A stretch of DNA of 64,000 nt, taken from Acestrorhynchus altus (Eukaryota > Chordata > Actinopteri > Characiformes > Acestrorhynchidae). The position numbers and the translations under genes were made by a program. This document shows, piece after piece, positions 63,854 through 64,000 of this stretch. The DNA is taken from assembly GCA_034509495.1 (NCBI GenBank), contig CM067502.1, positions 51,387,600 to 51,451,599 on the forward strand, read 5' to 3'. The notes under the pieces are model-generated. The model saw nothing but the letters and a program-made list of their open reading frames with translations. It did not search any database and was not told the origin of the DNA. Position 1 is the stretch's first letter. The number at the start of each line of letters is the position of its first letter.

Positions 63854-64000
63854 GTACTGCTGACTTCAACCCTGAGAGGGGAAGATCCAGAGTCAGCCTG
63901 TCCCACAGTCAATGAGACAGTCATTTATACAACCTATAGTTCTTCAGTATCGCTGTTACTGACCCGTCCCTGAGTAAAGTAATCAGTTCAATAGTGACAG

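Overview
This is vertebrate nuclear DNA, most likely from a ray-finned (teleost) fish. The evidence is short exons with GT-AG introns, dozens of (CA)n/(TG)n microsatellites, Tc1-type, Ty3/Gypsy and tRNA-derived SINE elements of the kind common in teleosts, and one 500-bp assembly gap (N, 47573-48072). The species cannot be named from the sequence. No rRNA gene, tRNA gene or CRISPR array was seen.

The window is a cluster of mesothelin-like, mucin-like surface-protein genes. Two exon modules recur. Module B is homologous to vertebrate mesothelin: the signature order of segments (LYP-G-P-SV-Q-LG, then W-N-T-DTL-L, then GAP-D-ALS-QN-SMD, then DLKLFE, then LGIGL-GG, then a C-terminal hydrophobic tail) matches human MSLN from start to end. 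Module A is a helical extracellular repeat with recurring Cys, W and NFG residues. A third element is an Asn/Ser/Thr-rich mucin-like exon packed with N-glycosylation sequons.

Layout. (1) 107-3483, plus strand: module B fragment, eight clean exons, with no later exons found. (2) 5887-10766, minus strand: a gene start with a signal-peptide exon, three micro-exons, a 760-nt mucin exon made of a minisatellite, then about two module A repeats; its 3' end is not found. (3) 10767-20921: non-coding, with SINE, MITE, LINE and Tc1 copies and a long AAT/AAC microsatellite. (4) 20922-47572, minus strand: one long gene or tandem fusion reading B - mucin - A - B - GPI-anchor exon, with its 5' end inside the gap. 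The last B module (20922-31375) is intact: 18 exons, every phase compatible, about 819 residues, ending in a GPI-type hydrophobic tail. (5) 48161 to the window end, plus strand: a mirror copy reading B - mucin - A, running off the right edge.

Blocks 4 and 5 form a large inverted duplication centred on the gap. The arms share exon sizes and most sequence, but differ by a Gypsy insertion (plus arm only), SINE/MITE insertions and loss of one exon (minus arm only). Small indels break many exons in both arms, often at different places, so either both copies are decaying or the consensus is poorly polished where the arms are near-identical. The predicted products are secreted or GPI-anchored, heavily glycosylated cell-surface proteins; their role in fish is not deducible from the sequence.
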